DNA from: Polytrichum commune
Taxonomy: Eukaryota; Streptophyta; Polytrichopsida; Polytrichales; Polytrichaceae
Reading direction: 5' to 3'
Length of the DNA stretch: 64,000 bases
NCBI GenBank assembly: GCA_950295325.1
Contig: OX485804.1
Span: 4,588,001 to 4,652,000 of the forward strand
The translations under genes were made by a program, and so were the position numbers. How positions within the stretch are numbered: position 1 is the stretch's first letter; each line of letters begins with the position of its first letter. The notes under the pieces were generated by a model, which searched no databases, was not told the origin of the DNA, and saw only the letters and a program-made list of their open reading frames with translations. This document shows, piece by piece, positions 13,013 through 25,048 of this stretch.

Positions 13013-13172
13013 ATAGCATGCCCACACTTACTAGTGTGGCAGACCAAAAAACAACTCCTGCCAACAAGGGCCACTTTTAGAGTTGGTCTGGCTAATGAAA
13101 GCCATTGGATGTACCCAATGCTAATAGGAACGGTTCACTAGTGGCTTGTACTAGTAAGTGTGAGTGGACTAT
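13013..13172. mobile_element. MITE copy B (~160 bp)
   Basis: Left end ATAGCATGCCCACACTTACTAGT, in two parts of which CCCACACTTACTAGT is matched in inverse by ACTAGTAAGTGTGAGTGG at the right end. The interior GCCATTGGATGTA matches copy A at 12,522. It is a short non-coding foldback element. Confidence 0.6.
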
Positions 13173-13234
13173 AAGTATTGTCTTGACAAGCTTATGTCAT
13201 GCATCATGCGTTTATTGAAATCTTGTATCTTTTG

Positions 13235-13790
13235 GCTATCAAGGTAGATGGGTCTTAAATGGTTAAATTGCAATTGTAGCAAACAATGTTGATTTTTGCA
13301 GTTGTTAGATACCTATCAAATGCCCAACATACCCATCAAATGTGCATCATGTACACATTTGGGGTTTGTGGTTTTAGACATGTGGGGTTTGTGACGAGTG
13401 CAAAACTCAATTCCGGTAGCAAACCACTTTCCTCATAATTTATGAAGCTTGTATGAAAATCTTGTTCACTAACAACTGAAGATCTTGTGCTCATTAAATG
13501 GTCATATAGATCCCCTCAATAATAGTGACTAATGAATCTAGAATGATTATCATATTTTGAATAAACAATCCATTATCTTTTAAACACATGGTTTTTATAT
13601 GTGATTTTGGAGACACCAAACCATATACTGCACAAATATACATGTCCTAATAAAATAAGCAATCGAATAAGGATTGTCTACCTTGCCTACAGTGGTTTAT
13701 GTGAATGTATGAAGTATATGGAAATAAGACATTCTTTTAAAACTTAACGTCCTAGGGGGCTCAATTTAATAACATATTATTTTCACACTT
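13235..13790. repeat. dispersed repeat, copy 1
   Basis: Shares long diverged stretches with two consecutive copies at 33,391-34,240, for example GGTAGATGGGTCTTAAATGG, GCTCATTAAATGGTCATA, AGAATGATTATCATATTTTG and GAATAAGGATTGTCTACCTT. It is non-coding, and neither its ends nor its class could be fixed. Confidence 0.6.
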
Positions 13791-14859
13791 AGTTTGAAGT
13801 TCAACTACAAACAAAGCTATGAAGGGGATTATTATGCTCTATCCATATGGTTGTAATTAATAGTGCTATCAATAGTCTTTATGAAAACAAATTAGAAGTA
13901 TTTCAAGCCAATTAATAATAAATAAAAATAAAAATACTTATAATATATCCAATATTAATCAAAATCTATCAATGTTTCATTCTATTGGTTAAAAAACACG
14001 AGTTGCATAATACCATGCCCGTACTCGGACCAATTGTTGCTTCTTGGTAGCAGGAGTCCCTCTTGATAAGATGGGTTCTTTTTTTTTTGAAATTTTTTAC
14101 TACCAATAAGGATTTTTCTATCCTATTCATAGTAACATCACTACAACTTTATGATATAGAGTGGAACGAGGCTAAAACTTCAATAATTTGTTGGATTGAT
14201 CTTGTGATGTTAGGTCCTTGATTTAAATACATATGCTATTATATTCGTGGTTGGAATTATATCTGCGAAATTGGGTGTTGATTTCACCTATATTGTATTA
14301 CCTACACAAATGTAGCACCTATTAGAGCATTTGATTCTAAAAATACTATATAGCTTCCAGTTGATCATCACGTTCTCACAATTTTTGCAGCCATGGTAGC
14401 CGTCCATGTTGTTGCTATCCTTCCCCGCAAGCTCCAACAAGTCTCCACCATTACCACAAGGAAATTATTAATCATATGGATGGTAGAACACAAATCAATA
14501 CATGATCAACATGGCCTCTACATATTCACGATTACCGTATTTTTGGAGCATTTTCGAAGACAAAAAAATACAAAAATTATGCGTGTTATGTGTTGATGGG
14601 CACAACGAGACCAATTTTGCGACGAATGTGAACAAAAAATTGATCTCTGTGAATTTCCTACAGCATGGGCCTAATAGAGGGATGGAAATAATTTCATACA
14701 AATGTAACCTCATATCATGGACATAAACGCTCATATTGGGTATAATGTCTATACCCTATATTACTTGATGCATTTGAACATTTTAAGAAATATGAAATTA
14801 ATTTTTCAACACGCCTTCTTATCGAGTTAGCCATGACATCTTTATTAGATCCTACCTCA
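13791..14859. other. intergenic, nothing recognised
   Basis: AT-rich sequence. The overlapping short frames near 14,390-14,740 lie on both strands and show no recognisable domain. Confidence 0.5.
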
Positions 14860-15700
14860 CCTTATACAACCGACTCTTATGGTCCAAAGGATAATGCTTT
14901 GTTCATTGAAAAATTCACCAACAATTGGATTCAATATTTCATGTTTGCACGTAATAATGTTATTTTATCATAAAGAGGGCATTTGACATGCAATCTTTAA
15001 AAAATGTGAAATTGAAATGCATACTGCATTTCATTTCAGTGTGCTACAAGGGTTTCTTTGAATGGTACATTCAATGAAACTCTAATAGAAAACATCGATG
15101 AAATCCACTTTATTGTAAACATAGATAATAGAAGAACCTTAAGATTTAGGGGTGATAACGCAATATTCTATGTTGAAGTGGTGTCGTGATAAGATTCCAA
15201 GACAATGGTCATTAGAATTTCCAAGGGCGATAATCAATGATCAAAACCCCTAATTCAACTTTTATAAATCCAAACGGCGACTATCTTATTCATGATTTAG
15301 ATGATAGTATTCTAGGGGTATGTTATAGGACCAAACCTAAAGGCTGGATGGATCAATCTTTATCTGTAGAATATTTTGTTGAATCTAGGGCATTCAAATC
15401 CAATGTTCATGGCCGTCCTGAGGTGATTTGGGTGAATAATTGCATGGGTTACAATATGACCCGAGATTTAAGAATGTTTTGAAAACAAAACAAGTCTCCT
15501 AAAATATTTGTCGCCATGTTCTATACATTTGTGTCAATCGGTCAATAGTTTTATTATTTTCAAAGTCAAGAATGTATGGACCAAAAGATGGGATGCCAAG
15601 AAAAATGACGTCATTGCAGCAAACACTTAGCAAAACACACCCCTGACATGCAATCAGTGGCCCAAGAAACTCACCAACCCCAATAAGAGGTTATGCTTAT
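14860..15700 (+). pseudogene. pogo/DDE_1-like transposase relic
   Basis: Plus-strand remnant spread over several frames. Recognisable pieces are a region around ENIDEIHFIVNIDNRRTLRF (about 15,089), RISKGDN, and an open stretch (15,237-15,482) with NPNGDYLIHDLDDSI, GPKGWMDQ-like KPKGWMDQSLSVEYF, and GRPEVIWVNNCMGYN. In DDE_1 (pogo/Tigger-type) transposases the last motif is normally W-x-D-N-x-x-G-H. Here the Asp is Asn and the His is Tyr, so catalysis is lost. No terminal repeats were identified. Family is by motif and moderately sure. Confidence 0.5.
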
Positions 15701-17061
15701 TGGCTGCATATTTGATTGAAGATTTCAACCGGGAGGTAAATTATGTTGCACACTTCTCTTTAAAAAAATGTTCGCAACACTATGGAAACAAGGGAAACCC
15801 GGGAGTGACACCCGAAACTTATGGCGGCATAGGTGAGAGGGCATGAGTGATCCTAGTGTGGGTGAGGGCTCCATGCTTCGAAAACGCCTCCCATCCACGG
15901 CGACTAAGGTAATGTCATAAGCATTGGGTAGCTTATGGTGTCCGGATTCTAGAATCATCAAGAACTACACAATCGGTGGTGTGAGCTAGGAGATATGACA
16001 ATTTGAGTGGAATGCCGCCTAGGGACAACGCCCAACATTCAAGGGGGCATTGTGGTGGGACAACATTGACTTAAAAGTTGCCCCCAAGACTACTGAAGTT
16101 GGGACAACCATAAATCCTACAATACTTGACCAAATGAAGAATCTCTCGGTATCTACGCGAAGAGTAGACGTTGATGGATTGGTCGGATGATAGAATTGGA
16201 GATCGGATACGAAGTTATGGAGGTTTAAAGTTGTTGGGGCTCCAGCCCCCAACGGCTAAGGAAAACCATCTATTTGACCCCAACTCTTAGGAGAGAAAGA
16301 AAATGTTACTTAACGGTGAGGTAGGGGCCATGTCCAAAGTCCTAGAGACTTATATGGAAAGGCGATTTTGCCGATCGACCCTACCTGCTAGAAAACAACG
16401 TGGCCTCCACGAGCGTTGGCTTAATGTGGGGGTGAAGTTGTCAAATACGCTTTGGGTTGTTGTAGTGTTCCTCTGGCAGCGCGATGTCAGCCATAAACCC
16501 CCACCCTTATGCGTCGTAGTCCGGGTAGGAGCTTAAGACTCACATGTATTAATCTGCTCCTTTTTCTTCCACACACAATCCATTCACTGCTTCCCAGGGT
16601 AAAAACAATGTGCACACACACTCCTTAATAAGAGAACACCTTACATCCACATTGTTATGAATGCTCTAAATCACACAATCCCTAACTCCAACTACAGCTA
16701 ACCCTTATGAGCACATGCCAAACCACCTTGCAATCATTACAAATGCCCAAGCATTAATAAATACTTGAACTTGATTGGGATTAATTGGATCTCAAGGCTG
16801 ATGCCACACCTCATTCATTAACTATTATCTGCCCTCTCTGAACTAGTCCTAAATTGCATCAACATGTCTAACCCTAGCCAATAAACCCTACTAACACCTA
16901 AACCAACACTAATTACCCACTATGCCTCCAACTCTGTACCCAACACGCCCTCTAGGAGGCCCCTGGAATTCCCAAATCGGTCACGCTTCCAGCCTCTACA
17001 CCAGTCCTCTCACTGCCAACAGAATTCCACTCCCGCCCTTCAACGCAGAGTCTTCGGTTGA
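15701..17061. other. unresolved, moderately GC-rich region
   Basis: The sequence is richer in GC than its neighbours and holds short open frames on both strands (for example 15,725-15,961 and 16,019-16,252, minus). None shows a recognisable domain. It may be decayed transposon coding sequence. Confidence 0.4.
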
Positions 17062-17069
17062 GTCACCTG

Positions 17070-17688
17070 CACGGGTAGATCACTTAGTGCATTTTAAAAA
17101 CGACGTGCGGCATAATATAGAGAGGATTAAAATCATTTGAAATAAAAATTATAAAGGAATTCCAAATAATGAAGGGGCCATTAAATGTAGACAATCTCAT
17201 TATAAGTAAGTTAGATGGACATAAAACGTGGGCCATTGTTTTTTTGTAAAATTGATATAGGGGCTGAAGATAAGGATCCTAGAAGGTATGTTTAGTATGG
17301 TAATGACCGCTATGGTATTTGTGTTGGCATCTCCTATGTGTTTTCATCATAACAGTGTTTGCAATAGTATTACTTTGCTATGGTCTCCTATGTGTTTGCA
17401 ATGGTATTACTATTTGCACCCTTCTTTGTTTCCATGTTTTCCCTCAACACTCGTCAATTGTGTTAGGAAGTAGATTAGCTTTTATTACTTAAAAGGAATA
17501 TAGAGTACAAAAAATTACAGTGACTTGGACAATATAAGTAATGGAAGGGTGCAAACAAATGGGCCATTTTTGAAATTTAAGTAATTATAGGGAGGCTTTA
17601 ATTCAGCCCTTGAAGGTAAATAACCCCAAAACAAAAAAACCCCAGCCGCACGTGGTGCACAAAAATGCCTTAGAGTGATCTACCCGTG
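17070..17688. mobile_element. hAT-type MITE copy 1, TSD GTCACCTG
   Basis: The ends are inverted repeats of about 42 bp starting CACGGGTAGATCACT and ending AGTGATCTACCCGTG. Perfect 8-bp duplications GTCACCTG lie at 17,062-17,069 and 17,689-17,696. A second copy with its own 8-bp duplication is at 47,959-48,460. The outer roughly 210 bp on each side are nearly identical between copies. The central block differs: here it has about 180 bp, including near-repeated TATGGT...TCCTATGTGTTT phrases. It is non-coding and was presumably moved by an hAT transposase elsewhere. Confidence 0.9.
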
Positions 17689-17696
17689 GTCACCTG

Positions 17697-20284
17697 ACAG
17701 TCGGTATGATATCCATTGAACTCCAACTCCGCTGGTTGATAGAGGTAGCTCCCTCAATCTTCGCCCCAACAATACCAATTTGATGCCTCACACCGAATTC
17801 GTTCACTCTGCACTTCAAGCCTCCTTGACGTCCCCTTCCCAGTCTCGACGAGCACAACAATTGAGCAGCTCCCATGTTTGCTCCCCGCAATCCACCTTCC
17901 AGGCTCTAATCCAACTGTTGCTCGGGTCTGGACCCATCCAACCGGCGCTGAGCTTGCATTGTTGTCGGACTGACTATAGATCAGCAGCCCTTCGGGCTGG
18001 GACTCTAATTGGAAGAGTGATCCCAACGCCTTAATTCAAATTAGGGGATTCTTCTCACGACAGTGCTCCAGCCATTTGGAGACACATTCGCCTTGGCCTC
18101 ATTGACCGTTAGCGACATTCATCCATTGCATGGCAGTTTGTACTAGGCCAGCAGCCTCGACAAATTTAGCATCATTCAGACCATGATCGCTATTACCTTC
18201 AGAATTTGAGTTGCCGCAGCAGGAAGCAAACCGCCCCCTCTCAAGTGGCAATGCCGAACATTACATTTGCCCTCCCATTGTGTCAGCTCAAATCTGGTTG
18301 CACTTGCCCTTCACTTGCTGGTTTGCCTCATCACCCGCAGGAGCACCAAATCCTCAACTTGCCGACTCCCTTGCTCTTTCCGTGCGCAACACAACACTGA
18401 CCTCACTCGCCATGGTATCACCCTCCCTTACTACCACCTTTTTCATCCTAGCATTCCCTCTCATCTGTCGCCGAGAGCAGCCATCCTTGCCATTCCGTCC
18501 AGCTCGAGTTGCCTCCCAGCCGCACCGCATCCCCTATTTTCCTCTTCGTAGAGAGAATGTCCAACTCCGAGAGCCTCCCTTGGACCCCTATTGTTGGACC
18601 CCGCATTCCGGATCTCATCCACACTCGGGAGGAACCCCCTCCCTTAATCAACACCACACCCATCTAAAATGACCCTGACACCCACCTAAAACGAACAATA
18701 ATCATTGGCTTAAGCCGCTTCCAAAGATGAACACTAACCTAAGTCCCAAGCCAACTAACTTTAAGCTTCCCCTAACCACTTAATTAATTCCCAACTCAAC
18801 ATTCCTAGCTTCAATCCCGACATAACTCCTATACTAGTCTCCAACTCCACTCAAACCTAAGTACCAAAGTTTCACTATTTTTATTTTTTTGACAGTTCAA
18901 TGTAATTCACAAGCCTAAGTTTTAATGATTTTTTAAGGTAGAGAACACATGTGGCCACAATATTGGGCTCACACGTGATGATCGATTCAATATTGGATAG
19001 TGAATGGAAGTTCGCACCTAACCATTGGCTACCTACAAAGGTGATAATCTCGAATACATGTGTAGGAGAATTTGGTAACGAAACTATGAGCTTGAAAGTT
19101 GATATGAGAAGCTAACTATGCGTGTGTTTGGGATGTGTATGGCTAGCGCTTGTGACACTTGCTAGAGTGTGAAACGGTGAAGATAAGTTAAGGCGAGCTA
19201 GCAATAGTCGCGAAATATTATGATGATTAATAATATGCTAGAAAAATTATGATACGAGGTATATCTTTGGCTATTGATGACACTTCAAATGCCCATCAAC
19301 TTCTCTTATATCTTCAAGAGATTGTAAAAAAATATCAACAAAATATTTTAAGGGCACTATGTACCACCTTCAACTTGAAAATTGTATATTTTTCTTATTA
19401 ATTTGAATGCAATGTCTTTTATGTTCAAAACCTCTCTTTCATTGCGCATGGCTCTCACATGCTATGAATTATTCTCAAAATGATTGTTTTATGTTTTCAA
19501 GCTCAAATGCTACAATGTTGAATTTTACAGGCTGAGTGCCTAGAATGTTAAGTGTCTCCCACATGCTGAATGGATCCCATTTTAATATCATTGGATTCAT
19601 ATGAATGGTTGGAATTAGATGCTCAAATGAAAAACTTAGTTTAGTTTAATGCTATAACGTTGAATTGTATTTATTCTCCTAATTATATATGATGTCATGT
19701 TGGGATGCTGAAATATTGGAGGGTTGGAATGCTAGAAGATATGTTGGAATTATTCTTCTATCATTGTCAAAAAAAAATCATACTCTAAGTAACACTAAAT
19801 TTGTAAACTTATAACTTCCACATATTACCATAGTTGTTAATTAGTGTTTGAGTTTACATTTAATGTTACTTACTTTTATAGGGTTATTGATATTTAGTGT
19901 ATGCATTTGTATTTAGTGTATCAAACACTAAATATCCTATTTAATAGAGTTGTTATACTATAATTTTGTTTGTTTGCTTCACTACAAACAAGATAAAAAC
20001 TCCAATAAAAATGAAAACCCTCCCACTATTGTAGGCTAGTCGTTGGACCTAGTGTGAGCATGATATAAGATTAAGCCCACTCTCCTTGCATTTGCATTTG
20101 CATTTCCACTTCAACATCTGTAATGCATATGCAGATGCAAAGAAACCGCCCACTCAGTGGCGTGTATATCAAACATGGATGAAAAGTAATGCTAGAAGCC
20201 TCCAACTCCCTGCATAGTGAGAGATATGCAGGGAGGGTTATATATAATAATTTTTTTTTTCTTAACCTCTGACCTAATATTTTT
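17697..20284. other. no gene recognised; GC-rich then AT-rich
   Basis: 17,697-18,670 is C-rich and carries overlapping open frames (the longest is 18,211-18,672, plus) with Ser/Pro-rich translations in several frames and no domain. 18,680-20,284 is AT-rich with small local inverted repeats, for example GATATTTAGTGT/ACACTAAATATC near 19,889-19,940. Nothing else is visible. Confidence 0.4.
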
Positions 20285-20660
20285 CTCAAGTATCAACTAG
20301 TTATAGATGAACTAGACGAGTTTGAGAAATAATCAGTTGAGATTTGAAACTTCAAAGAAATAACTAGTTACATATGATTTGGGCGAGTTTGAGAAACAAT
20401 TGGTCGAGGTTGGAGACTTCAGAAAAAATAATAGTTACAAATGATCTGGATGAGTTTGAAAAATAATCGGTTGAGGTTTGAGACTTCAAAAAAATTACTA
20501 GTTACAAATGATCCGGATGAGTTTGAGACATAAGCGGTCGAGGTTTGAGACTTCAAAAAATTAACCATCACAAATGAATCGGAGGAGTTTGAGAAATAAG
20601 CGGTTGAAGTTCATGACTGTAGAAAATTACTGTTCATTTTAGAGGAAATTCAAAAGTTGG
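20285..20660. repeat. tandem array of ~64-bp units
   Basis: About five and a half copies of a unit containing TGAGTTTGAGAAATAAGCGG, then TTGAGGTTTGAGACTTCA. Single related units occur at 41,222-41,345 (inside an intron) and 45,615-45,740. The family is therefore both tandem and dispersed. Confidence 0.75.
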
Positions 20661-20710
20661 TAGGAAAAACAATGCAGGATGAGTGGCAATTTTGCTGGGG
20701 TCTATATATG

Positions 20711-20929
20711 TGTTGAGAGACAAGCATTATCAGTATCAGCATCAAAAAGAATGAGCCGGAGCTCTATTCCATTATGGTTATATAGTGATGAATATAGTTG
20801 GTTAACTCAAGTTAAGATATATAGTGTAACTAGAGTTAAAATCCGTCTACCTTATCGTTATCGTCCTATGCTTACTAAGCTATGGATGGAACAGGAGAGT
20901 GAATGGATGACATTCATCCTATCTTAACA
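20711..20929 (-). repeat. copia 3' LTR
   Basis: 219 bp. Differs from the 5' LTR by about four substitutions and a 6-bp insertion. On the minus strand it starts TGTTAAGATAGG, directly after the purine tract. Confidence 0.92.
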
Positions 20930-21016
20930 TTCCTCCTTGAACGATGATCTTCCTCGTTAAAAAAACTTCATGATTCTGTGAAGGAAAAAGAGTAAAGTCA
21001 TCATTCGCCATCTAAT

Positions 21017-22421
21017 TCACTCTAGTTCAGTAAGGGTTCTCATACCAGCCGCAATGATTAGTTTGCGGTGCTGAGGGGCTGGTAGTGCCTTGGTGAGGAC
21101 ATCGGCGATGTTGTTTGCTGATGCAATCTTCTTGACCTCGATCTGCTCGGTCTCCATGAGGTCTTGAGTATAGCCGAAGAGGTAAGGACTGATGTGCTTC
21201 ACACGGTCGGCTTTGATGAATTCGGTGGAAACTTGCTCAATGCAGGCCGCGTTGTCTGCAAATATGGTCGTGGGTTTGTCCATTGATGGAAGGCCTCGTC
21301 GAAGGAGAGTAATTCAACATGATTTATGGACGTAGCGGTCACGGTCTGCTTGGTGGAACGCCATGAGATCGGTGTGCCATTTTTGATGAAGATATAGCCG
21401 GTTTGAGACTTGTCTGAAATGGGGTTTGTCTTGAAGCCAAAGTCTGCGTATCCAATGATATCACTGGAAGTATCCTTGCGGAAGTGTAGGCCGAAATCCT
21501 CCGTGCCGCGGAGGTAGCGCAAGAGATTCTTGAGGCCCTGCCAATGCTGGGAAAGACGAGTACAAGCAAAAACAAAGAAGCATCAACGAGTACAAGGAAG
21601 TACTTGAACTGACATGACTGGGGAGTGATGGGGCCTCACCAATCACTGTGGAGACGATATAATGCCGCTGGCATTTCGGCCGGGAGCTTCCACCGTGATG
21701 GCGGCCTGATGAGCTTCCCTTGAATGCACACTGCGCACTCCTCCACGCGCTCCGCATCACTCGTACATAGGCCGTGACCAGTAAAGATGGGAATCATTTT
21801 CCGCATCATGGTCGTCCCGGGGTGCCCCAACCGGCGATGCCAAATGTTGGCTTTGGAGCTGGCGGCTAGAAAAGATGCCTGGGCACCCCCCCAGGGGTAG
21901 GCGTGGGTGACACTCGTGTCAGTGTTCACCAACCTCTTCCTCACCTTTGCAAGGGGGGCTAGCTTGCATGATGCAAAGCTCATATAGGCCGTTGGCTGCC
22001 GCGTGTGCGGTGGCGAGGCGCCGCGGCCCTCGCCTAAGCTCAAGGACCTCTTCATCGTTTTCCACCGCAGTGGAAACGTGGATGTCATTAGCCCGTAGGT
22101 CACATAGCTGATCAGGCTCCGAGGGGCGTCCGGGCCGTACATGGCCCTTTCGCAGATGAGGGGGGCTCCCCCGGGCATAATCACAACTGCCCGGCCCTCA
22201 TGAAACTTGAAGTTTCGTTTGCTTGCGATTGTGACTAGGTCACAAGTTTGCCAACACTCATTTCGAGTTTTGAACTCAAAATGTGCATGGTCTTGCAAAA
22301 CGGTATTAGTGGAGGCACTTTGGGGTTTGGAATATTGGTGCCACGTGTGTTTGGGCTTCCAATTTCCCTTTGGCTTCCGGCGCGGTGCGTCGGAGATGTG
22401 GGACTCCTTGAATGTAGGCAT
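21017..22421 (-). pseudogene. deleted copia polyprotein
   Basis: The minus-strand frame 22,421-21,636 holds a protease-like tail ending YGPDAPRSLISY and a pre-integrase domain with WHRRLGHPG and CAVCIQGK (an H-H-C-C zinc site). It ends in a stop just after LHSDW, where the integrase core should begin. The next coding pieces (21,522-21,199 and 21,283-21,017) are already the RNase H end of copia Pol: MRYLRGTEDFGLHF, GYADFGF, SQTGYIF, FADNAACI and the late NNIADVLTKALP. The integrase catalytic core and reverse transcriptase palm are therefore deleted, and the rest has stops and a shift. It could move only with helper proteins. Confidence 0.85.
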
Positions 22422-22965
22422 AGAAAGTTAGTAAAACATGACAGACCTGGTTTAGGTCAGAAAACATGGGATTAGTATAGAAATATACATGTATGTAAAC
22501 AACATATATATATATATATATATATAAAGAGTTAGAGAAATACAAATCAGAAACACATGTACACACAAAAATTAGTTACAAAGTTTATGAGAAAAATTTA
22601 GCAGCATAATAGTAAGATGTATTATGGCCAGTATATAAAGAAATAGTCCGAGGATGAAGAGAAGAAAATTATGACAGATTTCTAAAAATTTCGACAGCAA
22701 TTTGGTAAGGGTGAATGCAATCTTAAGGAAAATTTAGATTTATGGATGCTGGTCTAGAGGAATTTGGACAGCATTTCCCCTCTATAAGCATAATTTCTAA
22801 AGAAAATTGAGCAGCATAACAGTAGGATTTGAGAATGCAGAATAGAGATAAGAAAAGTTTTGCGTAGATAATAAAGATGAGTGAAGAAGAGCAAGAGCAA
22901 GAGCAAGAGCTACAAAAAGCTATGGTGGAAGAGCTATTGCGGAAGAGCTAACGGTGTTGATAACG

Positions 22966-23178
22966 TGTTGAGAGACAAACATTATCAGCATCAAAAAGAA
23001 TGAGCCGGAGCTCTATTCCATTATGGTTATATAGTGATGAATATAGTTGGTTAACTCAAGTTAAGATATATAGTGTAACTAGAGTTAACATCCGTCTACC
23101 TTATCGCTATCGTCCTATGCTTACTAAGCTATGGATGGAACAGGAGAGTGAATGGATGACATTCATCATATCTTAACA
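22966..23178 (-). repeat. copia 5' LTR
   Basis: 213 bp, the pair of 20,711-20,929. It is followed on the right by the target duplication ATATG. Confidence 0.92.
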
Positions 23179-23183
23179 ATATG

Positions 23184-24261
23184 CATCCCGGATGGAGGGC
23201 ACTTTTCATTCCCGGATGCAGATCCAAGAACGACTGGGCTTGCTCTAAGATGATGAAATATGAAGAAAAAAAAACCAACAGTAATAACTTTGTTGTTTTC
23301 TTTGTATAGTAAGTGTTATTACCAAAAAAGGAAAGTAAATCATCAATCGTAGATTACTTTATCACATGAAGAGACAAGCTTCCACTTGTAGGACACTTGA
23401 GTGATAAACTTTTAAAGAATAAATAAATGAAAAAGAACACAAGAAGTCGGAGATAGGAGATGTTTTGAAAAGGAGCGTGAGCACTTTTTAGTTGCTGGGG
23501 ACTTTAGGGAGTTAGTAGTGTCTGAAATCAAAGACATTTTAGAAGTGTGTGCTTGCATGACTGGGACATGATCAAATACTTTAAGCTTGTCTTTACTGCA
23601 AAGCCACATGCAATTTATAGGAGAGAGAGAATTATCATATAAAAGAGTGCACCTGTCTTTCATCCAACATAAACTACCATAAGTAGTATGCAGTTTAAAG
23701 GCTATATTTTTTAGTTGCTTTGACACTGGAATTAGTTTCAAGGACTTCAAATTAGTTTATTTCATGTCATTTGAAATGAATGAGCAATAAATAAATAGGA
23801 GGTCAAGTTCTTATGTTGAATGGATGACAATTACACCCATATACAATAAACTTCTCTCTCCCAATTTATGAATGTAATTTCTTTTGGAGTATACTTGTTT
23901 GGATCATCATAAACACAACATGAAAACTTGTCCATTTTAGTCATCTTATGCGACTTGTTCATTGCAACATATGGCAAGGAAGTGTGTCAATAAATAGTGG
24001 TGGTTATTAGTTGTAGATTTTTGGTTGCAACTTTGAATAAAAGGAGACCAAAAACCTCCATTTGACAACCAAACTAATTTATTTATGTAATTTATTACCA
24101 TCAGTTGTAATGGACAAGTCGCAAAGGATGATTGTAATATACAAGTTTTCTTCTAGTGTAAGTAATATAGATAAATATTAGGCATACTAAAATGATTGTC
24201 CCAATTAGTGAGGGATGGCTAATAATGAGTGTGGGAAATTAATGAAGGTGATACTAAATTT
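23184..24261. other. intergenic, nothing recognised
   Basis: AT-rich. A 112-codon minus-strand frame at 23,750-23,412 shows no domain and is judged a chance frame. Confidence 0.45.
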
Positions 24262-24313
24262 CAAGTCCTTTTGGTTATGGCTTACTCAAAATTTTAACCA
24301 AAAGGACTTGAAA
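24262..24313. repeat. short perfect inverted repeat
   Basis: TCAAGTCCTTTTGGTTA is followed after about 18 nt by its perfect reverse complement, a 17-bp hairpin stem. AACCAAAAGGACATAAA recurs just downstream. Confidence 0.7.
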
Positions 24314-24730
24314 ATTCTAAAGACATATTCTTTAACCAAAAGGACATAAAAACTATAAAGATATCAAGCAAAAGGACATAAAGAAAGAAAAGGATATGCA
24401 TCGTGACAAAAGTAAAGGATATCCAATGTCCATATAGCTCAAGTACAAAGGAGAAGCCCTCTTATATGCGTTGTGATAACTATCTACTTGGGAGTCATTT
24501 TCCCAACTTGCTATGGGCAACTACTGTTATGTTAAAGATCATTTGCAAGTGGTGCTTCCTGGTTCACACGGTGAAATGAACTGACAATCAATAGGCCATT
24601 GGTCTTTTGTCTGCTTCGTGTGCCCCCTCCCCCCCAAATTAATGAAAACCTCACCTCATGGAAGGACACCTCGTGAACTAGAAGAGGCCAAATTGCCAAA
24701 ATGTGTCTATAGATCATGTGAAGCCCCCAT

Positions 24731-25048
24731 CTACACATAACTTGAGCTCAAGATCAAAGCTTGCAAGCTTGGTGAGTCCAGGTAAAAAGTTGGACCTTTA
24801 CATGTGCCTAAGGTTAAAGAATTAATATTAATCTAAAAAGGCCAGAAACTTGAAATTGTCTTCATCGGACTTTAAAATCCTTCAATTCCAGATTTGAACT
24901 TGAGCGTGAGAGCGAATCCCCCGAAAGTGGCGACCAAACCTTGAAACATAACTCCACCATTTTAGGCACATGTAAGGGCTCAAATCTTTCGACCTTGGGC
25001 CACCAAAGTTGCACGCTCGAAACCCTTGAGCTCAACTCGCGTGTGTTA
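24731..25048. mobile_element. old inverted-repeat element (degraded MITE)
   Basis: Arms of about 80 bp are inverted but diverged. The clearest pairing is GACCTTTACATGTGCCTAA (about 24,795) with TTAGGCACATGTAAGGG (about 24,962). The outer ends ACTTGAGCTCAAG and CTTGAGCTCAACT also pair. It is non-coding. No target duplication could be fixed. Confidence 0.5.

Larger units (their letters stand above)
20711..23178 (-). mobile_element. Ty1/copia element, internally deleted, TSD ATATG
   Basis: A complete insertion. The LTRs are 20,711-20,929 and 22,966-23,178 (TG...CA, about 2% divergent plus a 6-bp indel). Target duplications ATATG lie at 20,706-20,710 and 23,179-23,183. The element reads on the minus strand, so the right LTR is 5'. 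Next to it the minus strand gives CGTTATCAACACCG, a possible primer site. Next to the 3' LTR lies a purine tract, AAGGAGGAA. At 2,468 bp it is far shorter than an autonomous copia element. It keeps protease and pre-integrase segments and an RNase H end but has lost the integrase core and most of the reverse transcriptase. Confidence 0.92.

Noticed and set aside
18211-18672. 153-codon open frame
   Set aside because: C-rich DNA is open in several frames here. The Ser/Pro-rich translation shows no domain, and no splice context was found.
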